Source: Sideroxydans sp. (GTDB lineage Bacteria; Pseudomonadota; Gammaproteobacteria; Burkholderiales; Gallionellaceae). From it: a stretch of DNA of 58,501 nucleotides. Positions 9,197 through 17,742 of this stretch are shown here, piece after piece; the stretch's first letter is position 1, and each line of letters begins with the position of its first letter. The notes below the pieces were generated by a model. The model was given only the letters and a program-made list of their open reading frames with translations. It made no database searches and was not told the origin of the DNA. The DNA is taken from contig JAQUAD010000012.1 of assembly GCA_028687425.1 (NCBI GenBank), positions 1 to 58,501 on the forward strand, written 5' to 3'. Position numbers and translations under genes: made by a program.

Positions 9197-9985
9197 GTGA
9201 TCAGCTTTACCAGCGCCCAACTCACCACATGGGTCGCCATGCTGATCTATCCCATGGCGCGGGTGCTGGCGATGATCGCCAGCGCGCCGGTGATCGGCAA
9301 TCGTCAGGTACCGGTACGCGTCAAGGTAGGTTTGGCCGCCATCTTCACGGTCGTCATCATGCCCACACTGGACCTGCACGACTTGCCTGACCCGTCATCG
9401 GCGGAAGGCATACTGATCCTGTTGCAGCAGATGGTTGCCGGTTTGATGATGGGATTCTCGATCAGGCTGATCTTCACTGCGATCGAGATGGCCGGCGACA
9501 TCGCCGGCATGCAGATGGGCCTGGGTTTCGCCAACTTCTTCGATCCGCAGAATTCCACCATCACCCCCGTTCTGGCACAGTTCCTCGGGGTGATCGTGGC
9601 CCTGGCTTTCATCAGCATGGACTTGCACCTGTACATGCTGGCCGCGCTGAGTGAAAGTTTCCAGTCCTTCCCCATCGCCAACACCACGCCTTCCGCCGGC
9701 GCCTTTCGCACCGCAGCGGAATGGGGCGGCAGCATCTTTGCCTATGCCTTGCAGTTCTCGCTGCCTCTCATCGCCGCGCTGCTGATCAGCAATCTGGCAC
9801 TGGGCATCCTGACCCGCAGCGCCCCGCAACTGAACATCTTCGCGGTCGGCTTCCCGATCACGATCAGTGTCGGCTTCATCGTGCTGGCGCTGGTGATACC
9901 GTTCCTTGCGCCGATGATGGACTTCATATTCCGCCAGGCACTGGAGACCGTCGGGCGCATCATGCTGCAACTGGGCGGGCATTGA
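9197..9985 (+). CDS. fliR: flagellar export-gate protein FliR
   Basis: FliR is the single-copy seal of the export gate and contacts FlhB. The product, 262 residues, has about six membrane helices and the family block GFSIRLIFTAIEMAGDIAGM followed by QMGLGFANFFDPQN. The start is GTG at 9197, four bases after the fliQ stop. flhB does not follow; instead the cluster ends here and the flg cluster converges from the other strand across a strong hairpin. Confidence 0.96.
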   Translation: MISFTSAQLTTWVAMLIYPMARVLAMIASAPVIGNRQVPVRVKVGLAAIFTVVIMPTLDLHDLPDPSSAEGILILLQQMVAGLMMGFSIRLIFTAIEMAGDIAGMQMGLGFANFFDPQNSTITPVLAQFLGVIVALAFISMDLHLYMLAALSESFQSFPIANTTPSAGAFRTAAEWGGSIFAYALQFSLPLIAALLISNLALGILTRSAPQLNIFAVGFPITISVGFIVLALVIPFLAPMMDFIFRQALETVGRIMLQLGGH

Positions 9986-10031
9986 GCCGGGTACGGTCGC
10001 TTCTCGTTGCAAAGATGGAGCAAAAATGAAA

Positions 10032-10059
10032 ACGGCGCACAGTTTCCACTGTGCGCCGT
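10032..10059 (-). terminator. intrinsic terminator of the flg operon (convergent with fliR)
   Basis: ACGGCGCACAGT (10032-10043), loop TTCC, ACTGTGCGCCGT (10048-10059): a perfect 12-bp stem. On the minus strand it is followed by TTTTCATTTTTG, giving a classical terminator downstream of flgL; on the plus strand the T-run is missing but the hairpin may also help end the fliR transcript. Confidence 0.85.
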
Positions 10060-10078
10060 CATGCGATTGTCGGCGATC

Positions 10079-11293
10079 TCAACGCAAATAATCGAACAAT
10101 GACATCTGCGAAACCTTGGCAAAGGATTGCTGAGATGCCTGCAGGGCCAATTGCTGCTTGGCCAGATCCGTCGCTGCCTGAATGTAATCAGTATCCTGAA
10201 TCTTTGACAGGGTCTGCTTGTATTGCAAGCCCAGATCCACGCCGGTTGCCTGCAGTGAATCCAGTTCTCTCAAACGCCCCCCGACGGTGGCATGTGTATA
10301 CATCACGTTGTTGATTGCCTGATCCAATGCAGCGGAGGCCTGTTGCAATCCCTGCTGGAATTTCGCCGCCGCTGCCGCATCTCCCGGTAGCGGCGGCGTC
10401 TCGAGTGTTGCCAGGAATTGCGTGATCGTTTCGAAGATGCTCTGGTTGATGCTGGGCTGCACATCGAAAGTATCCCCGGTCGCGGGGGCGCCGCTGATCT
10501 CCATCTGGATGCCATTCACCGTGATGGCCTGCCCGCTGACATAGGTCTGCCCCGGCAACACCGGCACACCGGGCAAGCCTCCCGAAACGTCGTTCACATC
10601 AAAGGTCGTCGCACTGGTGAAGGTAATGCGATAACTCGCGCCACTGTACGGCGAGGTGAGCACCTGCCCCTGACTGATCGTGCCGCTTCCGGTATTCGCG
10701 GCACCCACCGCAGTGTGGAACGAGCCGTTACCGTTCCGGATGCGCATGAACAAGTCCGCCCCGGAATCCGCTGTCGGTATCTGGCGCGCCGGACCTGCCT
10801 GGACCAGGTGTTGCACATCGTCGCCCTGATAGACCATCCCTGCCGCAGTACTGGCAAAAGGTTGAATCTTGCCCTGCGAACCGGCAAACAGGAAGTTGCC
10901 CACCCCGTCCGTACTGTTGGCGAGTCCGAGCAGTTCCTGCATGCGTCCGCGCAAATCGGTCGCGATACCTTTCAGCGAGGATCCGGTCTGTAGCGAGCCT
11001 CCTGCATCCAGGGACATGATTTTGACATCCTGCAACAGCGAGGTGATGCTGGCCAGGATGCCGTCCTCCAGCGACAAGGTGTTGATCGCCGCATCGCGAT
11101 TGCTGGCAAGCTGCGTGTTGGAGGCATCGGATTGTTTCAGTTCGATGGCTCGCGCTGCTGCGGCAGGATCGTCCGCCGGGGACAGCATGCGCTGGCCGGT
11201 GGTCATCTGCAGACTGGTTCGGGCCAGGTTGTTTTGCATCTGCTGCATGGCGGCTACGCCTTCGCTATACAGGGTACTGGTACTGATACGCAT
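10079..11293 (-). CDS. flgL: hook-filament junction protein FlgL (HAP3)
   Basis: Second junction protein between hook and filament. The N-terminal flagellin-like helix pair (MRISTSTLYSEGVAAMQQMQ, LARTSLQMTTGQRMLSPADDP) and the C-terminal helix (ASQQSFAKVSQMSLFDYLR) are intact. At 404 residues it is longer than the enterobacterial 317 because of a beta-rich middle region; residues about 222-280 (ITFTSATTFDV ... ATGDTFDVQPS) closely resemble a module in the neighbouring FlgK. Co-transcribed with flgK, six bases downstream of it. Confidence 0.96.
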   Translation of the reverse strand: MRISTSTLYSEGVAAMQQMQNNLARTSLQMTTGQRMLSPADDPAAAARAIELKQSDASNTQLASNRDAAINTLSLEDGILASITSLLQDVKIMSLDAGGSLQTGSSLKGIATDLRGRMQELLGLANSTDGVGNFLFAGSQGKIQPFASTAAGMVYQGDDVQHLVQAGPARQIPTADSGADLFMRIRNGNGSFHTAVGAANTGSGTISQGQVLTSPYSGASYRITFTSATTFDVNDVSGGLPGVPVLPGQTYVSGQAITVNGIQMEISGAPATGDTFDVQPSINQSIFETITQFLATLETPPLPGDAAAAAKFQQGLQQASAALDQAINNVMYTHATVGGRLRELDSLQATGVDLGLQYKQTLSKIQDTDYIQAATDLAKQQLALQASQQSFAKVSQMSLFDYLR

Positions 11294-11298
11294 GATAT

Positions 11299-13236
11299 TT
11301 AACCTCCCAGTTGCAGCAACGAGTCAAACATGGTTTGTGCAATCGCCATGGCTTTGGCCGCAGCCTGATATGCCTGCTGGTATTTAAGCAGATTGGCCGC
11401 TTCCTCATCCAGATTGACGCCGGAAACGGATTGTTGCGACTTGGTCACTTGCGCCAGGATGGACGTTTGTGCCTTGCTGGTCACTTCAAGTTCGCGTGTT
11501 TGCGTGCCGACTTGCGACACCAGTTGCCCATAGGCGCCTTGATAGCTGGTGGTGCCGTTGATCAGCGAATTGGCCGTCTGCAATTGCGCCAGCTTCAATA
11601 TGTTGGTGCCGTCGGTCGTAGCATTGGTATTCGGCACGACGCTGAAAGTGTCCCCGGCTACAGGCGTACCGGTGATCTGGGTTGTCCAGCCGTTGTAGCT
11701 GATGTTCCCGCCCGGGGTATAGGCGACGCCCACTGCGGGTAAACCCGCGCCGGTACCGGTAACATCAAACGTGGTGGCACTGGTAAAGGTGATGGTGACC
11801 GGCTGCTGCAGATTGGCATCCAGCGGCAAAGTCCCTGCCAGCGTCGGCTGCGCAATCGTAGCATTGCCCAGATTACTGATGGTTGCATTGCTGCGCACCG
11901 GGCTGGCCGCAGCGATCTTGGACGGATCGGTGACCAGCAGGCCGAAATCGCGCGCGCCCGCCACCGTCGGACGGATCACATAGGCGTCGCCGGACACATC
12001 CGCCACACCGCCTGCCGCAAGCTGCAACGTGATGCCGGTTCCGGCAATGACTTGCGGCGTCGCCAGCGCGGCAGGCGTGAACGACTGGATTGCGGTATTG
12101 GTGGTACGGTTGAACAGCGTATATGCGGTACCGTCAAACTGCAGCAGGTAATCATCTGTTGTCAATGCACCGGAGTCGCTGATAGTCGCAGTCACGACGG
12201 AATTTCCGGTGTTGGTGGTAGCTGCCGAAACTTGCGGCGTACCTGCGCTGAAGAATGCGCCCCCCAGCCCTCCTTTGAGATCGATCCCTTGCTGATGCAG
12301 GGCATTGAAGGTATCTGCAATACCGATGGCAATACGCCCCAAGGAGTTCCGAGCGGGATCCAGCACGGTATCCCGGAAGTTCAGGTAGCCCCCAAGGTTG
12401 CCGCCCTGCAAGGCATTCGCAGGAATGCGGCTGACACTTCCCGCCGTACTGACGAAGGCCAGATCCAGCGTGCTGATGTCCGTTGAAGAAGCCACAGGCT
12501 GCAGTAAGGAAACATGGGTGCCCGTCACCAGCGTCTGGCCCGTACCGATGAAAACGTCCATCGAACCGTCGACTTGCTTGTAGCTGGTCACACCGATTTC
12601 CATGCTCAGTTGGGTCAGCAGGTAATCGCGCTGGTCGAGCAGATCGTTCGGCAATTGTCCGGTGGCGCTTTGCGCCTGGGCCTTGACAATGGTGTCATTC
12701 AGCGACGCAATCTGTTTGGCATAACTGTTGATGAGGCTGACGCTGTTGACGATCTGCCCATTCAGGCCATCGCGGATTTCGGTCAGACGCCCGTCCAGGG
12801 TCTGCATACGGTTGTTCAGCGATTGGGCGCTCCCGATCATGGTCTGGCGTGCTGCCAACGATTCCGGAGAGTTGGCAACCGTGTTCACGGCCCCGAAAAA
12901 GTCCTGCAGCGTCACACTCAGACCACCATTGGCGTCACCCAGCAGATTGCTCACCTGTACCGACAGATCGTACTGCGTGCTCAGATTGCTGGCGCTTGTC
13001 TGCGCAGTATTCACCTGCGCGCCGAGAAAATCGTTGTACAGGCGCTTCACGCCCAAAACATCCGCACCCGCCCCGAAATAACCCTGCCCCATGTTCTGGG
13101 AAAGTTGCGTGCCCTGGATGATTTCCTGGCGCGAATAGCCGGGTGTATTCGCGTTGGCGATGTTGTGCGAGGTTACGCTGATACCCGCCTGTGCGACCTT
13201 CAGCGCGCTGACACCGATGTTATAGACTGAAGCCAT
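11299..13236 (-). CDS. flgK: hook-filament junction protein FlgK (HAP1)
   Basis: First hook-associated protein, capping the hook before FlgL and filament. The N-terminus (MASVYNIGVSALKVAQAGIS, SHNIANANTPGYSRQ) carries the rod/hook/HAP signature and the C-terminus (GVNLDEEAANLLKYQQAYQAAAKAM) the conserved final helix. The 645-residue length reflects an enlarged beta-rich middle with two ...GxTxxxxxT-like modules, one (about residues 478-535) shared with FlgL. A consensus FliA promoter stands 30 bases upstream, placing flgKL in the late class of flagellar genes. Confidence 0.97.
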   Translation of the reverse strand: MASVYNIGVSALKVAQAGISVTSHNIANANTPGYSRQEIIQGTQLSQNMGQGYFGAGADVLGVKRLYNDFLGAQVNTAQTSASNLSTQYDLSVQVSNLLGDANGGLSVTLQDFFGAVNTVANSPESLAARQTMIGSAQSLNNRMQTLDGRLTEIRDGLNGQIVNSVSLINSYAKQIASLNDTIVKAQAQSATGQLPNDLLDQRDYLLTQLSMEIGVTSYKQVDGSMDVFIGTGQTLVTGTHVSLLQPVASSTDISTLDLAFVSTAGSVSRIPANALQGGNLGGYLNFRDTVLDPARNSLGRIAIGIADTFNALHQQGIDLKGGLGGAFFSAGTPQVSAATTNTGNSVVTATISDSGALTTDDYLLQFDGTAYTLFNRTTNTAIQSFTPAALATPQVIAGTGITLQLAAGGVADVSGDAYVIRPTVAGARDFGLLVTDPSKIAAASPVRSNATISNLGNATIAQPTLAGTLPLDANLQQPVTITFTSATTFDVTGTGAGLPAVGVAYTPGGNISYNGWTTQITGTPVAGDTFSVVPNTNATTDGTNILKLAQLQTANSLINGTTSYQGAYGQLVSQVGTQTRELEVTSKAQTSILAQVTKSQQSVSGVNLDEEAANLLKYQQAYQAAAKAMAIAQTMFDSLLQLGG

Positions 13237-13265
13237 ATGACTCTCCTGACGATCCTTCGCCTAGT

Positions 13266-13292
13266 TTATCGGCAGGTCGCCAAAATACTTTA
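13266..13292 (-). promoter_or_regulatory. sigma-28 (FliA) promoter of flgKL
   Basis: Read on the minus strand: TAAAGTAT (13292-13285), 11-base spacer, GCCGATAA (13273-13266). This is the enterobacterial FliA consensus TAAAGTTT-N11-GCCGATAA with one mismatch. The first TAA of the -35 element is also the flgJ stop codon. It places flgK 30 bases downstream. Confidence 0.9.
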
Positions 13293-14108
13293 GGCCTTTG
13301 TGCTGACGCTGCCGATCACGCTCGCCAGCTTGTCGGCATAACGGGGATCGGTGGCATAGCCGGCTTTTTGCAGCGACTGGGCGAAGTCTACCGCATTCGA
13401 CTGCCCCAATGCACCTGCATAACGCGGATTCTCGCTCAGCAAGCGGGCGTAATCCTGAAAGGATTCCGCATAAGAATCATAGGCCCGGAAGCGTGCCACC
13501 TGCTTGCTGGCAACCCCGTCCTGATACTCGGTAGTGGTCACTTCTGCCACTTTCCCCTTCCAATCGCTGCCGGCCTTGATGCCGAACAGGTTGAAACTGC
13601 TGCTGCCATCCGCATTGCGGATCTCGCGTTTCCCCCAGCCGCTCTCCAGCGCCGCCTGCCCCATGATGAAATCGGCGGGCACCCCGGTCGTTTTGCCTGC
13701 ACGCTCAGCATGCGGGCGCATGCGTTCGATAAAGCCTTGCTGCGTCATGGGCTGGTAGGCGGACGTCACCGCTCCCGGTGCGGGCGTTTGCATGGCGACA
13801 GGCGGCTGATGGCCGCTCAGCTGACGCACCATGACATCAGCCAGTCCCACGCCGCGCTTGGACATCTCCTGCGCCAGCTGCTGGTCCAGCATGCCGGTGA
13901 ACAGTTTGGTCTGTTCGCTGTCCATCATGCCGTCCTGCGGAGTTGCCTCGCGCATGCTCTTCATCATCATGTTGAGGAACACCATCTCGAACTGCTGCGC
14001 CACCTTCTTCAGCGCCTGATCCGGGGCCTGTTTGGCCTGGTAGCGCAGACGATCCAGCGCCTGGCTGTCCGCCGCGAGTCCGCTCAAGCTGTCTGGTGAG
14101 AGCGCCAT
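13290..14108 (-). CDS. flgJ: rod-assembly protein / peptidoglycan hydrolase FlgJ
   Basis: Two-domain protein that caps the growing rod and opens the cell wall for it. Residues about 30-105 are the rod-binding domain (QFEMVFLNMMMKSMREAT, LFTGMLDQQLAQEMSKRGVGLAD); about 125-272 the glucosaminidase domain with catalytic Glu in GQAALESGWGK and the conserved NLFGIKAGSDWKG and FRAYDSYAESFQDYARLL. 272 residues, a complete dual-domain form as in beta/gammaproteobacteria. Its stop codon is embedded in the flgKL promoter. Confidence 0.97.
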   Translation of the reverse strand: MALSPDSLSGLAADSQALDRLRYQAKQAPDQALKKVAQQFEMVFLNMMMKSMREATPQDGMMDSEQTKLFTGMLDQQLAQEMSKRGVGLADVMVRQLSGHQPPVAMQTPAPGAVTSAYQPMTQQGFIERMRPHAERAGKTTGVPADFIMGQAALESGWGKREIRNADGSSSFNLFGIKAGSDWKGKVAEVTTTEYQDGVASKQVARFRAYDSYAESFQDYARLLSENPRYAGALGQSNAVDFAQSLQKAGYATDPRYADKLASVIGSVSTKA

Positions 14109-14117
14109 CGTCGTTTC

Positions 14118-15224
14118 CTAGATGATCTCGAGTTCCGCGCGCAGCGCACCGGCGGCCTTCATCGCCTGCAGGATGGCCAGCATGTCCTGCGGTGTGGCGC
14201 CGATTGAATTCAGGGCCTTGACCACATCTCCCAGCGATACGCCGTGTTGCAGATGCAACAGGTTGCCGGCAGACGACTCGATCTTGATATCGGCGTTGCT
14301 GACCGCAGCCGTATCCCCGCCCGCCAGCGCGTTGGGCTGGCTCACCGCATTGTCGGCACTGATGACCACGGTCAGATTGCCGTGTGCCACGGCACATTCA
14401 CTCAGCGAGACCTGCTGGTTCATCACCACCGAACCGGTACGGGCATTGACGATCACCTTGGCACTGCCTGCCGCGGCATCGACGGACAGGTTCTCGAGAC
14501 GGGACAGGAACTGCACGCGTTCGAAGCCCGGCGGGGCGGAGACTTGCACCGTGCGCGCATCCACGGCATTGGCGATCACCGCATCCGGCGACACATCGCG
14601 ATTGATGGTGTCGGCCATGCGTGCCGCTGTGGTGAAATCCGCCGTATTCAGTTGCAGATAGATGAAATCACCCTGTCCCAAAGCGGTCGGTACTTCGCGC
14701 TCTACCGTCGCGCCATTCGGGATGCGCCCCACGCTCAAGTGATTGACCACGGTCTTGCTGCCGCCCGCAGCGGCGCCCGCGCCGCTCACCAGCAGGCTGC
14801 CTTGCGCCATGGCATACACCTGGCCGTTGGCACCCTTCAGGGGCGTCATCAGCAGCGTGCCGCCGCGCAAGCTCTTGGCATTACCGATGGATGAGACGGT
14901 GACATCGATGGTCTGTCCGGGGCGCGAGAACGCAGGCAGGGATGCGGTCACGGTCACCGCGGCTACGTTCTTCAGTTGCAGGCTGGTGCCGGGCGGCAAG
15001 GTCACGCCCATCTGCGCCATCATGGTGATGATGCTCTGCACGGTGAACGGTGTCTGCGTGGTCTGGTCGCCGCTGCCGTCCAGACCGACCACCAGACCGT
15101 AACCGAGCAGCTGGTTCTCGCGCACCCCTTGCACGCTGGCCAGGTCCTTGATGCGCTCAGCCGAAGCCGCCATGGCGGTCAGCCCCAGCAGCACTGCGAA
15201 AATGAATGAGAGGGTGGATTTCAT
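14118..15224 (-). CDS. flgI: flagellar P-ring protein FlgI
   Basis: Periplasmic bushing ring around the rod in the peptidoglycan layer. Signal peptide MKSTLSFIFAVLLGLTAMAA cleaved after ASA; then the highly conserved N-terminal block RIKDLASVQGVRENQLLGYG and GLVVGLDGSGDQTTQTPFT. The C-terminus (LNSIGATPQDMLAILQAMKAAGALRAEL) is also standard. 368 residues, full length. FlgA, its chaperone, is encoded at the far end of the cluster at 20832. Confidence 0.98.
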   Translation of the reverse strand: MKSTLSFIFAVLLGLTAMAASAERIKDLASVQGVRENQLLGYGLVVGLDGSGDQTTQTPFTVQSIITMMAQMGVTLPPGTSLQLKNVAAVTVTASLPAFSRPGQTIDVTVSSIGNAKSLRGGTLLMTPLKGANGQVYAMAQGSLLVSGAGAAAGGSKTVVNHLSVGRIPNGATVEREVPTALGQGDFIYLQLNTADFTTAARMADTINRDVSPDAVIANAVDARTVQVSAPPGFERVQFLSRLENLSVDAAAGSAKVIVNARTGSVVMNQQVSLSECAVAHGNLTVVISADNAVSQPNALAGGDTAAVSNADIKIESSAGNLLHLQHGVSLGDVVKALNSIGATPQDMLAILQAMKAAGALRAELEII

Positions 15225-15233
15225 GACTGTCTC

Positions 15234-15878
15234 CTAGAACGGCAGCACCGTGGTGAAGATGCGCGCAAACATGCTGGTCACTGCTGCGCCGTCCAGATTG
15301 GTCGCGCCCTTGTATTCCAGATGCACATCGGCCACCTTGGTCGACAACACGGTATTGGCGCCGCTGATGTCGTCCGGATTGACCACGCCGTAGAAGCGCA
15401 CGTATTCATCCGAATAGCGGATGCTGACTTGCTTCTCGCCGGCCACGCGCAGGTTGCCGTTGGGCAATACTTCGGTCACGGTCGCGGTCAATGTGCCGGT
15501 GAAGGTATTGGAGCCGGAAGCATCGTTCTTGATGCCGGATTTCACGCTGCTGCTGCCGGACAAACCGCCGGTGATCGCCGGCGTGGTCACTGCCAGACTG
15601 CCGGTATTCTCCAGCGTGACGCCGGACTTCCCGGTGGCAGCCGTGGTCTCGACGATGCTGATAGTGACCACATCGCCGACACGGCGCGCGCGGCGATCTT
15701 CGAATAGCGGGCGGTCATTCACGCCTGCCTGGAAGATGGAGCCGTTGGCTGGCGGTGGCGCGCTGCGCGCTATATCCGGCGTTGCCGTCAACGGTTCGCG
15801 GATATTGGTACTCGGCACACAGCCAACCAGCAACCAGCCGGCTGCCAGAATGCTGAACACACTGCTCAAGTTACGCAT
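15234..15878 (-). CDS. flgH: flagellar L-ring lipoprotein FlgH
   Basis: Outer-membrane L-ring subunit. ATG 15878 follows GAGG at six bases and gives MRNLSSVFSILAAGWLLVGC, a lipoprotein signal with lipobox cysteine at residue 20; mature protein carries the family blocks LFEDRRARRVGDVVTISIVE and VRFYGVVNPDDISGANTV. An ATG three bases earlier (15881) is possible. The frame is open to 15992, but that extension only translates an intergenic palindromic repeat (reading LPNPLPQAGEG), so I excluded it. 214 residues. Confidence 0.96.
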   Translation of the reverse strand: MRNLSSVFSILAAGWLLVGCVPSTNIREPLTATPDIARSAPPPANGSIFQAGVNDRPLFEDRRARRVGDVVTISIVETTAATGKSGVTLENTGSLAVTTPAITGGLSGSSSVKSGIKNDASGSNTFTGTLTATVTEVLPNGNLRVAGEKQVSIRYSDEYVRFYGVVNPDDISGANTVLSTKVADVHLEYKGATNLDGAAVTSMFARIFTTVLPF

Positions 15879-15918
15879 CATGCACCTCGTAAATTCAACA
15901 TTGCCTCTCGCGTTCGCC

Positions 15919-15942
15919 CCCTCGCCCGCTTGCGGGAGAGGG
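15919..15942. repeat. REP-like palindrome between flgG and flgH
   Basis: CCCTCGCCCGC then TT then GCGGGAGAGGG: an imperfect inverted repeat with one mismatch. Its translation in one frame (NPLPQAGEG) is the familiar signature of a dispersed intergenic palindrome seen in many proteobacteria. It lies in the 119-base flgG-flgH gap and could act as a transcript-stabilising hairpin. Confidence 0.6.
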
Positions 15943-15997
15943 TTGGGAAGAGGGAGAAATCCAGACAAGCTCATTTTCCGTCTACGCTTCATGAACT

Positions 15998-16780
15998 TTA
16001 TATCTGTGACAGTTTCTGCAGCATCTGGTCGGATGTGGTGATCGCCTTGGAATTGATCTCGTAGGCACGCTGGGTCTGGATCATGTTCACCAGCTCTTCC
16101 ACCACATTCACGTTGGATGTCTCGACGAAGCCCTGACTTACCGTGCCGGTGCCGTTCGTGCCCGGCACATTGGTGCTGGGGGTGCCGCTGGATGCGGTCT
16201 CCAGGTACAGGTTCTGGCCCATGCTTTGCAGGCCGGCCGGATTGACGAAGGTCGCCAGCTGGATGCTGCCGATCTGTACCGCCGCGGTCGAGCCTGCCTG
16301 CGTGACGCTGACTACGCCGTCCTGCGCAATGGAAACGGATGTGGCATTGGCGGGAATGGTCAGCGCGGGCTGTATCACAAAGCCATTTGCCGTGACCAAC
16401 TGTCCCTGGCTATCAGACTGCAGCGAGCCGTCGCGCGTATAACCGGTGGTTCCGTCCGGCAGCAATACTTGCAGAAAGCCTTCGCCCTGTATCGCCACAT
16501 CCAGCTGGTTGCCGGTCTGCTGCAGATTGCCCTGGGTATGGATGCGCTCGGCCGCCACCGGTCGCACACCGGTACCGATCTGCAGGCCCGTGGGTATCTG
16601 CGTCTGCTGCGAAGACTGCGCGCCGGGCTGGCGGATGTTCTGGTACAGCAAGTCTTCGAATACCGCGCGTGAACGCTTGAAGCCCGACGTATTGATATTG
16701 GCCAGGTTGTTGGAGATGACGTCCATCTGGGTCTGCTGTGCTTCCAGACCGGTCTTCGATATCCACAATGAGCGAATCAT
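15998..16780 (-). CDS. flgG: distal rod protein FlgG
   Basis: Main subunit of the distal rod. N-terminal rod signature [20 protein letters not shown] and [19 protein letters not shown]; central [21 protein letters not shown]-terminal [20 protein letters not shown] and [13 protein letters not shown]. 260 residues, standard. A 181-base gap with two hairpins separates it from flgF upstream, so it may have its own start of transcription, though I see no convincing promoter there. Confidence 0.98.
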   Translation of the reverse strand: MIRSLWISKTGLEAQQTQMDVISNNLANINTSGFKRSRAVFEDLLYQNIRQPGAQSSQQTQIPTGLQIGTGVRPVAAERIHTQGNLQQTGNQLDVAIQGEGFLQVLLPDGTTGYTRDGSLQSDSQGQLVTANGFVIQPALTIPANATSVSIAQDGVVSVTQAGSTAAVQIGSIQLATFVNPAGLQSMGQNLYLETASSGTPSTNVPGTNGTGTVSQGFVETSNVNVVEELVNMIQTQRAYEINSKAITTSDQMLQKLSQI

Positions 16781-16889
16781 GATGTGTGCCCTTTCGGTGT
16801 ACTGTGCTTGCTTGCCACATTACCCCGCTGCCGGCAAATTCATCCGGCGAACACATGGAGAAAAACGAGCTTATTCCTGATTTAAAGAT

Positions 16890-16948
16890 GGCCGGAACAG
16901 GACACCCCGGCCGCCGTCGCGAACTCCCGCCAGGCTGATGTCAGCCTG
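16890..16948 (-). terminator. two hairpins in the flgF-flgG gap
   Basis: After the flgF stop (minus strand) come CAGGCTG/CAGCCTG (16931-16948, 7-bp stem, 4-base loop) and GGCCGG/CCGGCC (16890-16912, 6-bp stem, 11-base loop) followed by ATCTTTAAAT. The second could act as a partial terminator that lowers distal expression, or as an mRNA end. The rest of the 181-base gap (16781-16961) shows nothing else I can name. Confidence 0.4.
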
Positions 16949-16961
16949 ACGATGCGATCAA

Positions 16962-17705
16962 TCAGGCATTGATGTTGAGTATCGTGCTTGCGCTCTTGTC
17001 GTTCTCGTTGGCAGTCTGCAACAGTTTCATGTGCGTATCGAACTGTCGCGCCAGCGAGATCATGCTGACCATGGCATCCACCGTATTGACGTTGCTGCCT
17101 TCCAGACTGCCGGCGACCACCGTCACGTTCGCATCCGCCTCGGCGGGGTTGCCGTCGCGGGTGCGGAACAGACCGTCTTCACCGCGCACCATCTGCTCTT
17201 CCGGCGGATTGGTGAGCTTGATGCGCCCCACCGTGATCACGCCATTCTTCTGGTTGGTGGTCGGCACGGTAGAGAGCGTGCCGTCCTTGGCAATGGTGAT
17301 CTCGGTATCGGGCGGAATGGACAGCGGCCCGGCATCACCCAGCACCGTCAATCCGGTCCGGGTCTGCAGCACGCCGTTGGGCGACATCTGCAAACTGCCG
17401 TTGCGGGTATACGCCTCGTTGCCGTTGGCATCCTGTACGGCGATCCAGCCCTGCCCATCCAGCGCCAGATCCAGTGCGCGCCCCGTTTGCTGCATGACGC
17501 CCGGGGTGAAGTCGGCACTTACCGTCGAATCGACCACAAAAGTACGCGTGGGCAAACCTTCGCCCTGCAACGGCACACTGCGGAATGCGTCGATGCTGGC
17601 TCGGAAGCCGGGCGTATTGACGTTGGCCAGATTGTTCGACACCGTCGCCTGCTGGTGCAGGATGTGGTTGGCCCCTGTCGCCGCGGTATAGATCAGCCTG
17701 TCCAT
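16962..17705 (-). CDS. flgF: proximal rod protein FlgF
   Basis: Proximal rod subunit between FlgC and FlgG. N-terminus MDRLIYTAATGANHILHQQA, VSNNLANVNTPGFRASIDAF; centre ALDGQGWIAVQDANGNEAYT; C-terminus GSNVNTVDAMVSMISLARQF. These are the shared axial-protein motifs, and position between flgE and flgG together with 247-residue length identifies it as FlgF rather than FlgG. Confidence 0.97.
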   Translation of the reverse strand: MDRLIYTAATGANHILHQQATVSNNLANVNTPGFRASIDAFRSVPLQGEGLPTRTFVVDSTVSADFTPGVMQQTGRALDLALDGQGWIAVQDANGNEAYTRNGSLQMSPNGVLQTRTGLTVLGDAGPLSIPPDTEITIAKDGTLSTVPTTNQKNGVITVGRIKLTNPPEEQMVRGEDGLFRTRDGNPAEADANVTVVAGSLEGSNVNTVDAMVSMISLARQFDTHMKLLQTANENDKSASTILNINA

Positions 17706-17742
17706 ACTCCCTCCCCCTGATTCCTAGTTCCTAAATCCATCC

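Noticed and set aside
15879-15992. N-terminal extension of flgH to an ATG at 15992
   Set aside because: It only translates an intergenic palindromic repeat; the lipoprotein signal and GAGG ribosome site place the start at 15878.
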